Assembly: GCF_003386165.1 (NCBI RefSeq)
Contig: NZ_QRDV01000001.1
Coordinates: 310,001 to 374,000 of the forward strand
Length of the DNA stretch: 64,000 nt
Reading direction: 5' to 3'
From: Winogradskyella eximia
GTDB taxonomy: Bacteria > Bacteroidota > Bacteroidia > Flavobacteriales > Flavobacteriaceae
The notes beneath the pieces were generated by a model. The model did no database searches. It had not been told where the DNA came from and saw nothing but the letters and a program-made list of their open reading frames with translations. Below are positions 31,627 to 41,899 of this stretch, piece after piece. Position numbers and translations under genes: made by a program. Positions within the stretch are counted from its first letter, which is position 1. Every line of letters begins with the position of its first letter.

Positions 31627-33996
31627 TTAGTTAATACTTATTTCTTTTTCTTCAGAAATGAACTGTGTGTCATTTACAATGCCCTCTATATAAAGTTTAA
31701 CTGTTTTTGCATTAGTATTATAGATATTAAAATTTAAATAGCCATGGGCATCAGTAGTTAAATTTGGAAACCAATCAATTACTCCGTATTCTTTAAAAAA
31801 ATCTGTATGGTAGCCGTTGTATACTGGAGTATAAAACTTTTTATTAGTTGTAAATGATAAAGGTGTTTTATAAGTTTTAAAAGATTTTCCATACTTTTTG
31901 TAGGTGCCTATTAGTGGATCGGTATAAATTTTAATAACTCCTCCACTTCCTTTGATTCCCATTCCGAAGCCTGTTTTATCAATATATACGTATTCTACAT
32001 TATCTAAACGGTAATTATAAAAATAATTCAAATCTGTAATTTCCATATCGTCTAAATATATTACAGGAGAAGGTTTTGTTTTCTTGAGATCTATGCTTCG
32101 ATAAGTGAAAATATTGAGTTCCCCTTCCCATTGCACTACAATATAACCATTAGCTTGTACAAAGGCTGCAAAATCAACATATTGTTTTCTTTTATTATCG
32201 TCAAACTCAGTTACAAATCCGGGTCTACTTCCCTTAATTTTTTCAAGTTTTGTTTCTTTCATTTTTGCCTTTACTAAAACTTCATCTAAGGCTTCTACTT
32301 TGTTAAGAGCAGGTTTTATGGCATCACTAGAATAATCCATATATGTTCTACTCTTTAAACCTAAGAGATCGCGTTTTAATTTTAAATTCGGAATAGAAGA
32401 AGGGGTGAATTGCACATATAGATTCGGTGTTTCTACTTTTCCTTTTTTTGAAAGTTCGCCAATTTTTAAGGTTTCTTCATCAAAAAAGAAAAACTCACTA
32501 CGTATAAATTTTGTTTCCTCTTTTGTTAGTGCAACTAAATCAGATGGACTATGTTTAGTTGGGAATATTATATATTGACCAGTTTTCTTACGGTTAGCGT
32601 TAGCATCAATTTGAATTCCTATTTCAAAATCATAAATTGTTCTTGGAGGATAATTAAAAATAGTATGCCAATTATAGCTGCTCCAGCCTTGTGTGAGTAA
32701 CAAGTTATCTAATTCATATTTTTTCTTTCTATCAATATCACTGAAATAATATCCTGCATTTTCTATATTGCCTTTTAAATAAGGTTGTAAATAGGTATAT
32801 GATATAATATTGTGATGTTGTTTGTTGGCTTTAGTTTCAGCAGGAAGCACAGAAATACTGAATTTATTAATTCTAGAGGTATCAATTTCCTTTATAGCTA
32901 GTTTAATGGATATAGAATCATTGCTTTTTTTAGTAATAACACTCCCAGATTCCACAAGATTTAAACCATCATACATAAAGAATAAACGTTCTAATAAAGG
33001 ATTATTTTGGGCGTCAAAAAGTGTAAATACATTAATTCCTGTAGAAAGATCATCATATTTAATTAATTTAGTTATTTCGGTACTTTCACCAAAGGAAACA
33101 GCTATAGCCTTTAAGGTTTTTCCGTTATGAATACTTAAGGTATAGGTGTTGTTTTTTATGTTAAGATGCGTTTCGGAATTAGTTCTAAATGTTAGTGCTA
33201 CTTTAGACCCAAGATCTGCCAATGAAAGATTAATACCTGAAGGTTCTACGAGCGGAATAGGGAATTTTTGGGAATTGTTGTTGACTATTGTATGGGCTAA
33301 ATAACTTGAGTTTTTTTGTGGAGTAAGTAAAAATCTACCAATTCCATGTGCATTAGTTTTAAAAGTGGTAATTGTATTATTATCGCTATCAGAGATATGT
33401 CCTTTAATGGCAACTCCAAATCCTAAACTGTCCTTGGCTACGATTCCAATGGTGTTTTCTATCTCTGAAACAAGATGTCCTCCTTCAGGTAAGAGCTGAA
33501 TATTGATGGCATTCGTGATCCTAGTTGTTTTAATTTTAGTTTCTTTGTCTAGATCAATCACTTTTATTTGCTGAGCATAATAGTTTTGTTCATCAAAATT
33601 ACGCATCCAATTAGTGTAGGCTTTAAAAATGTATTTTCCAGTAGTAAACAAGCTGTCTAGGTCAAATTGACCTGCAGCAACTCCATTTTCAACTTTAATT
33701 AGTTTACTTTTTAAAACTGTATTGTTTTCGTCGGATATCTCGCAATACAAGTTTGTAGTTAATGAAGAAAGTTGCTTACTGTTTTTATCTAAAATGTAGG
33801 CATTAAATCCAATAACTTCTCCTTTTACATAAACCGCTTTATTAAGATGAACATACGCTAATTCTCTTGGTGCTTTTGAATACGTATTGAATTTTGAATA
33901 TAAGCTGTCGTTTTGAGCCTGACTGACCGTAGATAATGCAATTAAAAAAAGGAAAAACAGATCAAACCTTAGAGTTGAACGGATATGTATATTCAT
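31627..33996 (-). CDS. Large exported protein with MG2-like and plug-like domains
   Basis: The 789-residue protein has a signal peptide of about 28 residues ending SQAQN. Residues about 40-135 resemble the MG2 domain of alpha-2-macroglobulins (AYVHLNKAVYVKGEVIGFNAYI). A long beta-rich middle follows. Residues about 600-720 resemble a TonB-receptor plug remnant (SPVIYLDDMEITDLNYFYNYRL, GFGMGIKGSGGVIKIYTDP). This layout is known from flavobacterial proteins of unknown role; it lacks a barrel and is not a receptor. It may handle protein or polymer at the outer membrane. It is not obviously in an operon. Confidence 0.7.
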   Translation of the reverse strand: MNIHIRSTLRFDLFFLFLIALSTVSQAQNDSLYSKFNTYSKAPRELAYVHLNKAVYVKGEVIGFNAYILDKNSKQLSSLTTNLYCEISDENNTVLKSKLIKVENGVAAGQFDLDSLFTTGKYIFKAYTNWMRNFDEQNYYAQQIKVIDLDKETKIKTTRITNAINIQLLPEGGHLVSEIENTIGIVAKDSLGFGVAIKGHISDSDNNTITTFKTNAHGIGRFLLTPQKNSSYLAHTIVNNNSQKFPIPLVEPSGINLSLADLGSKVALTFRTNSETHLNIKNNTYTLSIHNGKTLKAIAVSFGESTEITKLIKYDDLSTGINVFTLFDAQNNPLLERLFFMYDGLNLVESGSVITKKSNDSISIKLAIKEIDTSRINKFSISVLPAETKANKQHHNIISYTYLQPYLKGNIENAGYYFSDIDRKKKYELDNLLLTQGWSSYNWHTIFNYPPRTIYDFEIGIQIDANANRKKTGQYIIFPTKHSPSDLVALTKEETKFIRSEFFFFDEETLKIGELSKKGKVETPNLYVQFTPSSIPNLKLKRDLLGLKSRTYMDYSSDAIKPALNKVEALDEVLVKAKMKETKLEKIKGSRPGFVTEFDDNKRKQYVDFAAFVQANGYIVVQWEGELNIFTYRSIDLKKTKPSPVIYLDDMEITDLNYFYNYRLDNVEYVYIDKTGFGMGIKGSGGVIKIYTDPLIGTYKKYGKSFKTYKTPLSFTTNKKFYTPVYNGYHTDFFKEYGVIDWFPNLTTDAHGYLNFNIYNTNAKTVKLYIEGIVNDTQFISEEKEISIN

Positions 33997-34068
33997 AATA
34001 TTTTAGTGATACATAGTTAAACTTGTGGAAATATACTTTTTTATTTTTGTAATCATTTATTTATAAGA

Positions 34069-36189
34069 TTATTTTATAAGTTTTAACTGAATCCGTTTAC
34101 GAGCCACATCTACCTCTAAAACTTTTACAATAATTTGCTGATGTAAATGCACATGTTCGTTAACGTCCTTTACAAAACTATCCGATAAATTTGACACATG
34201 AATCAGTCCACTTTCTTTAATCCCAACATCTACAAAACAACCAAAATTGGTGATATTATTAACAATGCCAGGCAATAATTGCCCTTCGTGTAAATCGGTG
34301 ATGGTTTTTATATTTTGGTTGAATGTAAACACTTTGGCTGTTTCTCTAATATCTAATCCAGGTTTTTCTAATTCTTTAATAATATCCTGAAGCGTAGGCA
34401 AACCAACCGTTTCTGTATAATATTTTTTTAAGTCTATTTTTTGAAGAATGGTTTTGTTTCCAATTAAGTCTTGAAGCGAAACCCCTTCGTCTTTAGCCAT
34501 TTTTTCAACGATTTTATAAGTTTCAGGATGCACAGATGAATTATCTAATGGATTTTTGGCATCGCGAATCCTTAAGAAACCAGCAGCTTGTTCGTATGCT
34601 TTTCCTCCTAAACGTGGCACTTTTTTAATAGCGTTTCTCGATGTAAAGGCTCCGTTTTCGTTTCGGTAATTAAAAATATTTTCTGCTAATTTTGGTCCAA
34701 TTCCAGAAACCGAACTTAGTAGTGGTATGCTTGCGGTGTTAATGTTAACACCAACGGCATTCACACAATTTTCAACCACAACATCGAGTTGTTTTTGAAG
34801 CTTTGTTTGATCCACATCGTGCTGGTATTGCCCAACTCCAATAGATTTAGCGTCAATTTTCACCAACTCGGCTAAGGGATCTTGTAAACGTCTTCCAATG
34901 GAAACTGAACCACGAACGGTAACATCGTAATTTGGAAATTCGTCTCTAGCAATTTTTGATGCCGAATAAATACTTGCCCCAGCTTCACTAACCACAAACA
35001 CCTGGATGTCGTTTTTAAACTGAATTTTTCGAATTAAAGCTTCGGTTTCGCGTGATGCGGTTCCGTTTCCAATGGCAATGGCTTCAATTTTATAAGCTTC
35101 AGCTAAAGAGGAAATCTTTTTTATAGCACCAATACTATCGTTTTTTGGAGCATGCGGATAAATCGTTTCATTATGTTTTAAAGCTCCTTGTGCATCTAAA
35201 CAAACGACTTTACAACCACTTCTAAAACCAGGGTCGATGGCTAAAACCCGTTTTTCGCCAATAGGTGAGCCTAATAAGAGTTGCTTTAAATTTTTGGCAA
35301 AAACAGTAATAGCAGACTCATCGGCTTTTTCCTTTGCTTTTTGAAGGGCTTCATTGCTTAATGATGGAAATAATAAACGCTTGTAAGCATCTGAAATAGC
35401 GAGTTCAATTTGGTCTGCGCAGGCGTTTTTGCTGCGTATAATTCTATTGTCAATATGCTCTAAGGCGCGCACATCGTCGATTTCAATCTTCACACGAATA
35501 AAACCTTCGCTTTCTGCTCTTAAAATGGCTAATAATCTATGTGAAGGAATTCGTGATAGGGATTCAGACCAATCAAAGTAGTCTCGGAATTTTTGCGCTT
35601 TTTCGTCTGCAGATTTAGACTTAATTACTTTGGTCGTAATTTGAGCATGTCGTTCTAATTCGTTCCGTAAACTATTCCTAATATCAGTGCGTTCATTAAT
35701 CCATTCGGCAATAATATGTCTGGCTCCTTCTAAAGCCTCATCAACAGATGAAAGGTCGCCTTTTACATATTTAAATGCAATAGATTCGATGTCATTTGCC
35801 TTTTGACTCATGATGATTTTAGCCAAAGGTTCTAAGCCATTTTTACGAGCCGTTTCGGCTTTGGTTTTTCGTTTTTTCTTGAAGGGTAAATACAGATCCT
35901 CAAGCGTGGTGAGGTCTTGAGTATTTTCAATCTTTTGTTTTAAGTCTTCCGTTAAAACGTCTTGTTCTTCTAAAGCTTTTAAAATGGCGATTTTTCGTTT
36001 TTCTAAAGCTTCAAATAACTCTTTGTATTTGACAATATCACCAATTTGTACTTCGTCTAAATTTCCTGTAGCTTCTTTTCTGTATCGCGAAATGAAAGGA
36101 ATGGTACAATCTTCATTCAGTAACTGAATGGTGCTCTTTATGTTTTTTTCTGCTAATTGCGTGTGTTTAACTATATATGTTATCATCAT
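34069..36189 (-). CDS. Tex-family RNA-binding transcription accessory protein
   Basis: The 706-residue protein has the conserved Tex order: N-terminal helical domain, YqgF/RNase H-like domain (RVLAIDPGFRSGCKVVCLD, about 315-440), helix-hairpin-helix region (LSSVSGIGPKLAENIFNYR, about 505) and C-terminal S1 domain (PGIVNNITNFGCFVDVGIKESGLIHVSNLSD, about 635-706). The fused S1 domain binds RNA. It is cytoplasmic and acts in transcript quality control. It is complete for the family (E. coli YhgF is about 70 residues longer at the C-terminus). It is single and follows a terminator. Confidence 0.95.
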   Translation of the reverse strand: MMITYIVKHTQLAEKNIKSTIQLLNEDCTIPFISRYRKEATGNLDEVQIGDIVKYKELFEALEKRKIAILKALEEQDVLTEDLKQKIENTQDLTTLEDLYLPFKKKRKTKAETARKNGLEPLAKIIMSQKANDIESIAFKYVKGDLSSVDEALEGARHIIAEWINERTDIRNSLRNELERHAQITTKVIKSKSADEKAQKFRDYFDWSESLSRIPSHRLLAILRAESEGFIRVKIEIDDVRALEHIDNRIIRSKNACADQIELAISDAYKRLLFPSLSNEALQKAKEKADESAITVFAKNLKQLLLGSPIGEKRVLAIDPGFRSGCKVVCLDAQGALKHNETIYPHAPKNDSIGAIKKISSLAEAYKIEAIAIGNGTASRETEALIRKIQFKNDIQVFVVSEAGASIYSASKIARDEFPNYDVTVRGSVSIGRRLQDPLAELVKIDAKSIGVGQYQHDVDQTKLQKQLDVVVENCVNAVGVNINTASIPLLSSVSGIGPKLAENIFNYRNENGAFTSRNAIKKVPRLGGKAYEQAAGFLRIRDAKNPLDNSSVHPETYKIVEKMAKDEGVSLQDLIGNKTILQKIDLKKYYTETVGLPTLQDIIKELEKPGLDIRETAKVFTFNQNIKTITDLHEGQLLPGIVNNITNFGCFVDVGIKESGLIHVSNLSDSFVKDVNEHVHLHQQIIVKVLEVDVARKRIQLKLIK

Positions 36190-36224
36190 AAAAAAAGACC
36201 TTATACATTTAAAATTATAAGGTC
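36189..36224 (-). terminator. Terminator after the OmpA-like gene
   Basis: GACCTTATA (36197-36205) and TATAAGGTC (36216-36224) form a nine-base stem. On the minus strand it is followed by seven T that run up to the tex start codon. Confidence 0.8.
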
Positions 36225-36272
36225 TGTAATATATTTAACTCTGCTGTAATTGCCGAATAGTTTTAGCAAAAG

Positions 36273-36983
36273 TTATTCATTAGATCCGGCTTCTTTTTTC
36301 GCTTCATTAACCATCGTTTCGTTAGGAACGACAGCAATATTGACACGTCTGTTTTTAGAACGGCCTTCTGCTGTTGTATTATCGTACATCGGTTGTTCTT
36401 CACCAAACCAATGGGTTGTAAATCGTCCGCTACTTAAACCTTTTCTGGTTAGGTAATTGGTTACAGCTTCAGCTCTATTTTTAGACAAGGTCATGTTGTA
36501 AGCATCATTACCAGAACTATCTGTATGGCCAACGACTAAAATGTTTGTGTCTGGGTATTCTGCAAATACACCTGCTAATTTGTTAAGTGTTTCTTGCGAT
36601 TTAGCATTGATATTATACTTTTCAGTATCAAAATAAACACCACTTTGTTCATCAAAAGTGAGTACAATACCATCATCTACACGTTCTACGGTTGCGCCAG
36701 GAATTTCAGTTTCAATGTCTTGGGCTTGTTTGTCCATTTTGTTTCCAATAAGCACGCCAGCTCCACCACCAACAACTCCTCCGATAACAGCGCCTAATTC
36801 TCCTTTGCCACCTTTACCAACGTTGTTCCCAATGATAGCACCAAGGATGGCTCCACCTGCAGCTCCAATGGCTGCTCCTTTTTGTTTGTTGTTTGCATTA
36901 TCTACAGCCCTACAGCTGGTCATTAGTACTAAAAGTAATGATAAGGTTATGGCTAAATTCGATTTATAATTTAATAGTTTCAT
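36273..36983 (-). CDS. OmpA-family lipoprotein with glycine zipper
   Basis: The 236-residue protein has lipobox LMTSC, a glycine-zipper region with alternating Gly/Ala (AAGGAILGAIIGNNVGKGGKGELGAVIGG shape, about 35-80), then an OmpA C-terminal peptidoglycan-binding domain (about 110-220: LVVGHTDSSGNDAYNMTLSKNRAEAV and NRRVNI). It would tether outer membrane to peptidoglycan. It lies five bases after the lipocalin-like gene, and both probably form an operon ended by the terminator at 36189. Confidence 0.9.
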   Translation of the reverse strand: MKLLNYKSNLAITLSLLLVLMTSCRAVDNANNKQKGAAIGAAGGAILGAIIGNNVGKGGKGELGAVIGGVVGGGAGVLIGNKMDKQAQDIETEIPGATVERVDDGIVLTFDEQSGVYFDTEKYNINAKSQETLNKLAGVFAEYPDTNILVVGHTDSSGNDAYNMTLSKNRAEAVTNYLTRKGLSSGRFTTHWFGEEQPMYDNTTAEGRSKNRRVNIAVVPNETMVNEAKKEAGSNE

Positions 36984-36988
36984 AATAT

Positions 36989-37459
36989 TTATAGTTTAAT
37001 AAAGTTCATTGTAATGGTGATGGGCTTTCCATCTAAGGTCACCATTTGTTGCCACTGCATAGCGGTTTCAGATAAAGACGTGAGTTCGAGTCTGAATCCT
37101 GCATTAGTTTCCGATTTACCCTTTTCATTGGTCGGTTTTAATAGGAAATTATATAATCCCGTGTCTTCATTAACTTCATCTATGGTGAATACGAAAAATC
37201 GTTTATCGGAAGTGCAATTCATTCCAGATAGGGTATAAGTTCCTGAATTGTTATTGGGTATAAATTGCCATGTACTATTCTTAAAACAGGCTTTTTCTGC
37301 ATCATTAAGAAGTGTGATTTTTAAATCTCCTATGGCTGAAGATTTTATAGACGTTAATGTCCAATCCCCTTTAATCGTTTTTTTAGATTGACGAACGGTC
37401 TTTGACGTTCCACATGCTAAAAAGCAAAGGGTTAAACATAATATTGCTATTTTTTTCAT
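36989..37459 (-). CDS. Lipocalin-like lipoprotein
   Basis: The start is placed at 37459 (MKKIAILCLTLCFLAC) where a lipoprotein signal begins; a longer in-frame extension to 37507 has no signal features. The 156-residue protein has Cys in FLACGTSK. The mature part has lipocalin-like strands (IKGDWTLTSIKSS, STWQFIPNNNSGTYTLSG, FRLELTSLSETAMQW), similar to DUF4923/lipocalin_4-type lipoproteins. It is followed directly by the OmpA-like gene. Ligand unknown. Confidence 0.75.
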   Translation of the reverse strand: MKKIAILCLTLCFLACGTSKTVRQSKKTIKGDWTLTSIKSSAIGDLKITLLNDAEKACFKNSTWQFIPNNNSGTYTLSGMNCTSDKRFFVFTIDEVNEDTGLYNFLLKPTNEKGKSETNAGFRLELTSLSETAMQWQQMVTLDGKPITITMNFIKL

Positions 37460-37542
37460 TGTCTTTAAGTAATGTTTGAATTCAAAATTACTTAAAGGGT
37501 AAGGCATAGCTTACTTGTAAAGAAAAAATTATTGATGCATTA

Positions 37543-37577
37543 GCAAAAAAAATGGAGCCTACCTGAGGCTCCATTTT
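37543..37577 (-). terminator. Terminator after metG
   Basis: AATGGAGCCT (37551-37560) and AGGCTCCATT (37566-37575) form a ten-base stem with a five-base loop. The T run lies on the minus strand side, as needed for metG. Confidence 0.88.
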
Positions 37578-37607
37578 ATATAATGTAAAATTAAGAGATA
37601 GGTGGAC

Positions 37608-39656
37608 TTAACTAATTTGTAAGCCATTTTTAACTCCGTCAATATCCGGATTTACAAACACCAAATTACCACCTTCATCTTCCGTCATTAAAATCATCCC
37701 TTGACTTTCAACACCTCGTAAAGCTCTTGGAGCTAAATTCACTAAAACAGTAACACGTTTACCTATAACGTCTTCTGGAGAAAAGCTTTCGGCAATACCA
37801 GAAACAATGGTTCTTGTATCAATACCAGTATCTACTTTTAAGACTAAAAGCTTTTTCGTTTTCGGCATTTTTTCAGCCTCTAAGATTGTACCGACACGTA
37901 AGTCTAGTTTGGTAAAATCATCAAACGTAATTTCATCTTTTTGAGGTTCTGTTACCTTCTTTTCAGCTTCATTAGCTTTTTTGCTTGCTTCTAATTTATC
38001 GAGTTGTATTTGAATTTCAGAATCTTCAATTTTAGAGAATAATAATTCTCCTTTTCCAATTTGATGCGATGCCTGAATTAAAATGTCTTTAGTTGAGACG
38101 TCTTCCCATCCGTTATCATTCGAATTTAAAATACCTTTTAACTTGGTTGAGGTAAATGGTAAGAACGGTTCTGATAAAACGGCTAATGCAGAAGCAATTT
38201 GTAAAGCCACAAACATTACAGTTTTAGTACGTGCTTCATCTGTTTTAAACGTTTTCCATGGTTCTTCGTCTGCTAAATACTTATTTCCTAATCGTGCTAA
38301 GTTCATCAACTCTTGACTTGCTTCTCTAAAACGGTAACGTTCAATAGAACTCGAAATCACAGCAGGATACGCTTTTACAGCTGCTAATGTTTCTTCGTCA
38401 ATAGTAGAATATTCCGATGGTGTTGGAATAATGCCGCCGTAATATTTGTTAGTTAAAACCACGACGCGATTGATAAAGTTTCCGAAGATAGCCACCAATT
38501 CATTATTGTTTCTGGCTTGAAAATCTTTCCACGTAAAATCGTTATCCTTAGATTCTGGTGCGTTTGCCGTTAAAGCGTAACGCAACACATCTTGTTGATT
38601 AGGGAAATCGATTAAATAATCTGGTAACCAAACGGCCCAGTTTTTAGAGGTTGATAATTTCTGACCTTCTAAGTTTAAAAATTCGTTAGCTGGTACGTTG
38701 TCTGGTAAAATATACGAGCCTTCAGCTTTTAACATGGATGGGAAAATAATACAGTGAAAAACAATATTATCTTTTCCTATAAAGTGTACCAACTTGGTGT
38801 CTTCGTTTTTCCAATAATCTTCCCAGTTTTTACCTTCGCGTGCTGCCCATTCTTTGGTTGCAGAAATGTAACCAATAGGAGCATCAAACCAAACGTAAAG
38901 TACTTTGCCTTCTCCACCTTCAACAGGTACCGGAATTCCCCAATCTAAATCTCTGGTTACGGCACGTGGACGTAAGCCATCGTCAATCCAAGATTTTACT
39001 TGACCATAAACATTAGGTTTCCAATCTTTTTTATGACCTTTTAAAATCCATTCACGTAGAAAATCTTCGTGTTTATTTAAAGGTAAAAACCAGTGTTTTG
39101 TTTCTTTTAATGTTGGTACATTACCTGTGATTGCTGATTTTGGGTTTATTAAATCAGTAGCATTTAAGCTGGATCCACAGCTTTCACACTGATCACCATA
39201 AGCTTCTTCATTGCCGCATTTAGGACAGGTTCCTGTAACAAAACGATCTGCTAAAAACTGATTCGCTTCAGCATCGTATAATTGTTCAGTCACTTCTTCA
39301 ACAAATTCATTATTGTCGTAAAGGGTTTTAAAAAAATCTTGAGCCGTATCATGATGAATTTTAGCTGTGGTACGTGAGTAGTTATCGAAAGTGATTCCGA
39401 AATCTACAAAAGACTGTTTGATAATCGCATGGTATTTATCAACGATATCTTGTGGAGTTACACCTTCTTTTTTTGCTTTGATGGTAATTGGTACACCATG
39501 TTCGTCGCTACCACAAATAAAAGCAACATCATTTCCTGTTAATCTTAAGTAACGTGCATAAATATCTGCTGGCACATAAACTCCTGCTAAATGGCCAATA
39601 TGAATTGGTCCGTTAGTATATGGTAATGCTGCTGTTATGGTATATCTCTTAGACAT
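37608..39656 (-). CDS. metG: Methionyl-tRNA synthetase
   Basis: The start is taken at 39656 ([16 protein letters not shown]), the usual family N-terminus; an in-frame Met lies six codons upstream. The 682-residue enzyme has the HIGH motif in PIHIGHLAG, a knuckle with CPKCGNE and CESCG, the KMSKS equivalent KLSTSKN, and an anticodon domain. A C-terminal tRNA-binding OB domain ([20 protein letters not shown]) follows. It charges tRNA-Met in the cytoplasm. Single gene ended by a strong terminator. Confidence 0.97.
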   Translation of the reverse strand: MSKRYTITAALPYTNGPIHIGHLAGVYVPADIYARYLRLTGNDVAFICGSDEHGVPITIKAKKEGVTPQDIVDKYHAIIKQSFVDFGITFDNYSRTTAKIHHDTAQDFFKTLYDNNEFVEEVTEQLYDAEANQFLADRFVTGTCPKCGNEEAYGDQCESCGSSLNATDLINPKSAITGNVPTLKETKHWFLPLNKHEDFLREWILKGHKKDWKPNVYGQVKSWIDDGLRPRAVTRDLDWGIPVPVEGGEGKVLYVWFDAPIGYISATKEWAAREGKNWEDYWKNEDTKLVHFIGKDNIVFHCIIFPSMLKAEGSYILPDNVPANEFLNLEGQKLSTSKNWAVWLPDYLIDFPNQQDVLRYALTANAPESKDNDFTWKDFQARNNNELVAIFGNFINRVVVLTNKYYGGIIPTPSEYSTIDEETLAAVKAYPAVISSSIERYRFREASQELMNLARLGNKYLADEEPWKTFKTDEARTKTVMFVALQIASALAVLSEPFLPFTSTKLKGILNSNDNGWEDVSTKDILIQASHQIGKGELLFSKIEDSEIQIQLDKLEASKKANEAEKKVTEPQKDEITFDDFTKLDLRVGTILEAEKMPKTKKLLVLKVDTGIDTRTIVSGIAESFSPEDVIGKRVTVLVNLAPRALRGVESQGMILMTEDEGGNLVFVNPDIDGVKNGLQIS

Positions 39657-39878
39657 GTTTTCGTGTTTTTTCAAGCTACAAAAGTACGCAATATATAAGG
39701 GATTTAGAAACGCGTATTTGCAAATTTCAACAATAATTCTCTTATGGCTTTGTTTGATATTTGTAATGCAAAAGCGAAGCTGTTACATCGGTCTATGTTT
39801 TATCGTTGACTCATTATAATAAGAATGATAAAATTTAAACAAGTGAAAAAAAATGTACTTTTACAAAAAGCAGTTTTT

Positions 39879-40901
39879 ATGATTTTAAGACCTCATTTTT
39901 TATTCCTATTTTTTGTTATTAATTTAATAGCAATTAGTAATACTATTGCTCAAAATAAATCCGATAATTTTACAGAAATGACTCCTAAATTTATTCAACC
40001 ACCATATTTAAAAGCAGGTGATACGGTTGCTATAGTAGCACCTTCTGGAATTTTAAAAAGTAGAGAAGGTGAAGTACAGCAAGCTGTTAAACTTCTTGAA
40101 AGTTGGGGTTTACATGCTATTGTTGGTAAACATGTATTTAGTAAAGCAAATCATTTTGCAGGTACAGATGAAGAGCGTTGTTCTGATTTACAAAGCGCAA
40201 TGGACGATCCTAAAATTAGTGCCATTTGGTGTGCGAGAGGTGGTTATGGAACGGTTAGAGTTTTAGATAAATTAAATTATACTGAATTCAAAAAAAATCC
40301 CAAATGGGTTATCGGTTACTCTGATATCACAGCTTTACACAACCAAGTGCATAATGAAGGATTTCAATCGTTGCATGCTTTAATGTGTGTAAGTTTAACC
40401 AAGAATTTAGATGATATTAAAGAGTCCATTTCTACGTTTAAATCTGCAATTTTTGGACATCCTGAGAATTATACATTAAAAGGATCTAGTTATAATAGAA
40501 CCGGTGAAACTTCTGGTGAGTTAGTTGGTGGCAATTTAACGATGTTACATACCATGTTAGGCTCTAAAGAAAGTATTGATACGTCTGGAAAAATTCTTTT
40601 TATTGAAGAAATAGGGGAATATAAATACCATATAGATCGTATGCTACAAAGTATGAAGCGTGCAGGTTATTTTGATAATCTAAATGGACTTGTCGTTGGA
40701 GATATGTCTAAAATGCGAAAAAATACAACGCTTTGGGGAACTTCGGTAGAGCAATTAATTTTAGATGCTTTAGCCGAATATGATTTTCCAATTGCTTTTA
40801 ATGTACCTGCAGGACATGAGAAAGATAATAGAGCTTTGGTTTTGGGTAGAACTATTGATTTGAAGGTTGAAAAAAGTGAAAGTAAATTATCTTACAAATA
40901 G
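39879..40901 (+). CDS. LD-carboxypeptidase (peptidase S66 family)
   Basis: The start is chosen at 39879 (MILRPHFLFLFFVINLIAIS) because a hydrophobic signal starts there and a -7-like box TACTTTTA (39856-39863) covers the alternative start at 39825. The protein has 340 residues. Family blocks are KAGDTVAIVAPSG, WCARGGYGT, nucleophile Ser in GYSDITALHN, LVGGNLTMLHTMLGS, LFIEEIGEYKYHIDRML and a C-terminal VPAGHEKDNRAL with the catalytic His. It removes the terminal D-Ala from murein tetrapeptides; the signal suggests periplasmic action or membrane anchoring. Confidence 0.9.
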   Translation: MILRPHFLFLFFVINLIAISNTIAQNKSDNFTEMTPKFIQPPYLKAGDTVAIVAPSGILKSREGEVQQAVKLLESWGLHAIVGKHVFSKANHFAGTDEERCSDLQSAMDDPKISAIWCARGGYGTVRVLDKLNYTEFKKNPKWVIGYSDITALHNQVHNEGFQSLHALMCVSLTKNLDDIKESISTFKSAIFGHPENYTLKGSSYNRTGETSGELVGGNLTMLHTMLGSKESIDTSGKILFIEEIGEYKYHIDRMLQSMKRAGYFDNLNGLVVGDMSKMRKNTTLWGTSVEQLILDALAEYDFPIAFNVPAGHEKDNRALVLGRTIDLKVEKSESKLSYK

Positions 40902-40957
40902 TAGTTCTATTTAGATAAGCGAAGGCATAATGCACAATGCCAACTGAATACTAAACA

Positions 40958-41317
40958 ATGGCGCAACATAACGAACTTGGTAAAAAAGGTGAACAGATAG
41001 CTGTAGATTTTCTGCTAAAAAACAGCTATGATATTATTGAGCGTAATTACCGTTTTCAAAAGGCTGAGGTAGATATTATCGCTCAAAAAGGTGATGTTTT
41101 AGCAATTGTAGAAGTGAAAACGCGATCGTCTATTGATTTTGGAAATCCTCAAGATTTTGTAAAACCTAAACAAATTAAAAATTTAGTGAAGGCTGTTGAC
41201 GAATACGTCAATGAAAATAACTTAGATATTGAAGTCAGATTCGATATTATAGCTATTGTTAAAAACAAAAAAGGGTTTGAAATAGAGCATTTAGAAAATG
41301 CTTTTTATCATTTTTAA
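40958..41317 (+). CDS. YraN family protein (UPF0102)
   Basis: The 119-residue protein has the UPF0102 pattern LGKKGEQIAVDFLLKNSYDIIERNYR, AEVDIIAQKGDVLAIVEVKTRSS and FDIIAI. The D-x-n-E-V-K arrangement is that of the PD-(D/E)XK nuclease fold; homologues are linked to recombination or nucleic-acid processing, with no firm substrate. It lies 56 bases after the LD-carboxypeptidase and is convergent with nadD. Confidence 0.92.
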   Translation: MAQHNELGKKGEQIAVDFLLKNSYDIIERNYRFQKAEVDIIAQKGDVLAIVEVKTRSSIDFGNPQDFVKPKQIKNLVKAVDEYVNENNLDIEVRFDIIAIVKNKKGFEIEHLENAFYHF

Positions 41318-41319
41318 TC

Positions 41320-41898
41320 TTATCTATAAAAATTCATTTCATCTAAATATTTCCAAACATGTTCAGGTAGCATTGGTCTTACATTTTTACCTTCTTTAAT
41401 AGCGTTTCTTATAAAGGTAGAGGACAATTCCATAATAGGTGCGTTAACATGATGAATTCTAGGATGGTCACTGAATTCTGTTTCAACTTTACCTTCAGAA
41501 AGTCTAGGATAGACATAAATATCATGATTTTCAAGAATCAATTCATAGTTTTTCCACTTATGAAGGCTCTTTAGGTTGTCTTCGCCCATAATTAAGGCAA
41601 ATTCATAATTAGGAAATTTTTCAAAAAGATAAGTAAGAGTGTCAATGGTATAATTTGGCTGTTTTAATCCAAATTCTATATCGCTAGGTCTTAATTTGTC
41701 ATAGTCTTTAGTTGCCAAATGAACCATCTCTAAACGTTGGTAATTATCTAGTAAACTACTTTTCTTTTTAAAGGGACTTAAAGGCGTTACTACAAACCAA
41801 ATCTGGTCTAAATCACTATGCTCGGCCAAGTGATTAGCAATAGTTAAATGACCAATATGAATTGGGTTAAACGTACCAAAATATAAACCTATTTTCAT
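41320..41898 (-). CDS. nadD: Nicotinate-nucleotide adenylyltransferase
   Basis: The 192-residue enzyme has the nucleotidyltransferase signature GTFNPIHIGHL (residues 8-18), WFVVTPLSPFKKKS, FALIMGEDNLKSLHKW and SSTFIRNAIKEGKNVRPMLP. It converts nicotinate mononucleotide to deamido-NAD in NAD synthesis. It starts one base after the stop of gmk, an arrangement common in Bacteroidota (yicC-gmk-nadD). Confidence 0.95.
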   Translation of the reverse strand: MKIGLYFGTFNPIHIGHLTIANHLAEHSDLDQIWFVVTPLSPFKKKSSLLDNYQRLEMVHLATKDYDKLRPSDIEFGLKQPNYTIDTLTYLFEKFPNYEFALIMGEDNLKSLHKWKNYELILENHDIYVYPRLSEGKVETEFSDHPRIHHVNAPIMELSSTFIRNAIKEGKNVRPMLPEHVWKYLDEMNFYR

Positions 41899-41899
41899 C

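Noticed and set aside
36594..36969. Forward frames opposite the OmpA-like gene
   Set aside because: These are shadows of the Gly/Ala-rich segment on the minus strand (Pro-rich translation), with no independent support.
39825..39878. Extended N-terminus of the LD-carboxypeptidase
   Set aside because: A -7-like box overlaps this segment, and the signal peptide begins at the internal Met at 39879.
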